Below, piece after piece: positions 5,584-5,807 of a DNA stretch of 5,807 nt; the stretch's first letter is position 1, and the number at the start of each line of letters is the position of its first letter. The stretch is taken from the NCBI GenBank assembly GCA_015520145.1, contig WAQR01000038.1:1-5807 (forward strand), written 5' to 3'. A program made the translations under genes and the position numbers. Source of the stretch: Candidatus Hydrothermarchaeota archaeon (lineage in GTDB: Archaea; Hydrothermarchaeota; Hydrothermarchaeia; Hydrothermarchaeales; WAQR01). Below the pieces are notes generated by a model that made no database searches, had not been told where the DNA came from, and was given only the letters and a program-made list of their open reading frames with translations.

Positions 5584-5594
5584 TATTTACTTAA
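5584..5594 (-). promoter_or_regulatory. Candidate TATA box for the DUF4350-like gene
   Basis: On the minus strand this reads AAGTAAATAAG, located about 26-36 bases before the ATG at 5558. No Shine-Dalgarno site precedes that ATG, so a leaderless transcript starting at or near the start codon fits well. Confidence 0.5.
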
Positions 5595-5608
5595 CTTTGT
5601 CACCAGTT

Positions 5609-5678
5609 GCCTAAAGATAGAGATATATTGGCGTCATGCCAACTATCTCTTATGAAAGCGAACACACTTTCTTTAGGC
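5609..5678. repeat. Nested inverted repeats around a start codon
   Basis: The outer arms are GCCTAAAGA (5609-5617) and TCTTTAGGC (5670-5678), a perfect 9-bp inverted repeat. Inside it lies a second imperfect palindrome: AGAGATA and TTGGC (5619-5632) pair with GCCAA and TATCTCT (5638-5650) around a 5-base loop, with a small internal bulge. The ATG of the next ORF (5652) falls between the inner and outer right arms. The inner left arm contains AGATATAT, which also sits where a TATA box for a leaderless transcript would be. It could be an operator, an mRNA structure or a mobile-element end. Confidence 0.65.
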
Positions 5679-5807
5679 GGTATTACCTTGTTGGACATGG
5701 TAGAAAAAGATTTTGGTTTGTCCCAGAAAAAATGTGAAGTTACTCAAAAAATACCTGACGAATTTGACACTTACCATCATCTATCCGAAAAATGCCTTCA
5801 GATTGAC
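5652..5807 (+). CDS. Partial hypothetical protein (N-terminus, runs off the window)
   Basis: An ATG at 5652 opens 52 codons that reach the window edge without a stop. The product begins MKANTLSLGGITLLDMVEKD and continues with a polar segment containing FGLSQKKCEV, DTYHHLSEK and two cysteines. I do not recognise the family. Codon use (AAA, TTG, CAA, TCT, TTT) is more A/T-rich than in the neighbouring RuBisCO and GTPase genes, which may indicate a separate origin. No Shine-Dalgarno site precedes the start, but AGATATAT centred about 28 bases upstream would suit leaderless initiation. It is divergent from the DUF4350-like gene. A transposase N-terminus is conceivable given the inverted repeats around the start, but nothing in the 52 residues proves it. 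Confidence 0.5.
   Translation, partial: MKANTLSLGGITLLDMVEKDFGLSQKKCEVTQKIPDEFDTYHHLSEKCLQID

Overview
The window looks archaeal, most likely from a methanogen or ANME-type lineage of the Euryarchaeota/Halobacteriota. The evidence is a form III RuBisCO of methanogen type, an archaeal GPN-loop GTPase, a DUF116 membrane protein, TATA-like boxes about 27-30 bases before starts, and Shine-Dalgarno sites reading GAGGTG, AAGGTGAT or AGGAGGT. Coding density is high. Assignment to a named genus is not possible from the sequence alone.

Layout. On the minus strand at the left edge lies the beginning of a metal-dependent (TatD/amidohydrolase-like) hydrolase. It overlaps the end of a DUF116 membrane protein (55-798). 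A 163-base divergent intergenic region (799-961) follows, carrying three 12-bp tandem repeats and a TATA box. On the plus strand come a 60-residue ribbon-helix-helix (RHH) regulator (962-1144, TTG start) and, 25 bases later, a two-domain protein. That protein joins an alkaline-phosphatase-superfamily phosphodiesterase to an APS/PAPS-reductase-like domain (1170-2585). Next are a GPN-loop GTPase (2642-3412) and a form III RuBisCO large subunit with all catalytic residues present (3504-4736). Convergent to RuBisCO is a minus-strand DUF4350-like protein with a C-terminal membrane anchor (4752-5558). At the right edge a plus-strand ORF begins at 5652 among nested inverted repeats and runs off the window.

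How the genes may work together. The RHH gene and the fusion gene appear to form one operon, and the two proteins end in nearly the same peptide (RLKALGYL versus RLRALGYW). The fusion protein could act on adenylylated or sulfated substrates. APS reductases and nucleotide pyrophosphatases release AMP-type products, and form III RuBisCO is the last enzyme of the archaeal AMP/ribulose-bisphosphate salvage route. A metabolic link between the neighbours is therefore possible, but it is inference. The most novel part is the RHH/fusion pair: an unusual domain combination, intact Fe-S cysteines without the usual catalytic C-terminal cysteine, a shared tail peptide, and a candidate repeat operator. No CRISPR array, tRNA, rRNA or complete insertion sequence was seen.
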